Origin: Candidatus Odinarchaeota archaeon
Lineage (GTDB): Archaea > Asgardarchaeota > JAGGXT01
Reading direction: 5' to 3'
Length of the DNA: 6,632 nucleotides
NCBI GenBank assembly: GCA_021162905.1
Contig: JAGGXT010000350.1
Location: forward strand, 1 to 6,632
Shown here: positions 6,612-6,632 of the stretch, in pieces
How positions within the stretch are numbered: position 1 is the first letter of the stretch
Layout: every line of letters begins with the position of its first letter
Notes under the pieces: generated by a model
Databases searched by the model: none
The model's input: only the letters and a program-made list of their open reading frames with translations
What the model was told of the DNA's origin: nothing
Made by a program: the position numbers and the translations under genes

Positions 6612-6632
6612 ACTAACTCTTTTTCAAGTGCC
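6611..6632. repeat. Right terminal inverted repeat of the insertion sequence
   Basis: This arm is the inverted partner of 4372-4393. It starts CACTAAC and ends AGTGCC at the final base of the window. The element could continue one base further, since the left end has an additional G outside the matched stretch. Confidence 0.85.

Larger units (their letters stand above)
4372..6632 (-). mobile_element. Insertion sequence, about 2.26 kb, with terminal inverted repeats and one transposase
   Basis: The element is bounded by 22-base inverted repeats (4372-4393 and 6611-6632) matching at 18 of 22 positions, both with outer end GGCACT and inner end GTTAGTG when read inward. It holds a single gene filling nearly all of it, and looks richer in GC than the DNA to the left. 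One more G at 4371 may belong to the element, but the right end has no further base to compare. No target-site duplication can be tested because the window stops at the right end. The family is uncertain: the transposase has a zinc ribbon and DDE-like acidic residues, as in MULE/IS256-like and related groups, but the product is unusually large. Confidence 0.88.

Noticed and set aside
1..6632. CRISPR arrays, rRNA or tRNA genes.
   Set aside because: No regularly spaced direct repeats and no conserved RNA signatures were seen on either strand.

Overview
The window reads as archaeal chromosomal DNA interrupted at its right-hand side by an insertion sequence. The archaeal reading rests on a nurA-herA nuclease/translocase pair, AT-rich TATA-type promoter boxes placed about 25-30 bases before the expected transcript starts, purine-rich Shine-Dalgarno sites in front of GTG starts, and half-size MgtE-type transporters. 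No sequence here fixes the lineage. The host-like part (about 1-4370) is AT-rich, and the insertion sequence looks richer in GC by eye.

Layout. Positions 1-187 hold no gene I can support; this is the 3' flank of the leftward operon. Positions 188-2940 (minus strand) are a two-gene operon transcribed nurA then herA. NurA is a 375-residue 5'->3' nuclease and HerA a 541-residue hexameric ATPase/translocase. The nurA stop and the herA GTG start share one base, and a strong Shine-Dalgarno lies in the last nurA codons. The two products are expected to form the motor-nuclease complex that resects double-strand breaks; the usual partners Mre11 and Rad50 are not in the window. Positions 2941-3113 are a divergent promoter region with a TATA-like box for each direction and a small palindrome next to the rightward box.

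Positions 3114-4364 (plus strand) are two consecutive genes, nine bases apart, each encoding one MgtE/SLC41-type membrane domain without the cytoplasmic N and CBS domains of bacterial MgtE. They probably form a heterodimeric divalent cation (Mg2+-type) transporter.

Positions 4372-6632 are a 2.26-kb insertion sequence with 22-base imperfect terminal inverted repeats (18 of 22 match) and one 718-residue zinc-ribbon DDE-type transposase on the minus strand. Its stop codon lies inside the left terminal repeat. Its predicted promoter lies between the two arms of a second inverted repeat just inside the right end, and its mRNA is probably leaderless. The window ends at the last recognisable base of the right terminal repeat, so the target duplication and the far flank cannot be seen. 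The most unusual parts are this element (large transposase, extra C-terminal domain, compact ends) and the split transporter pair.
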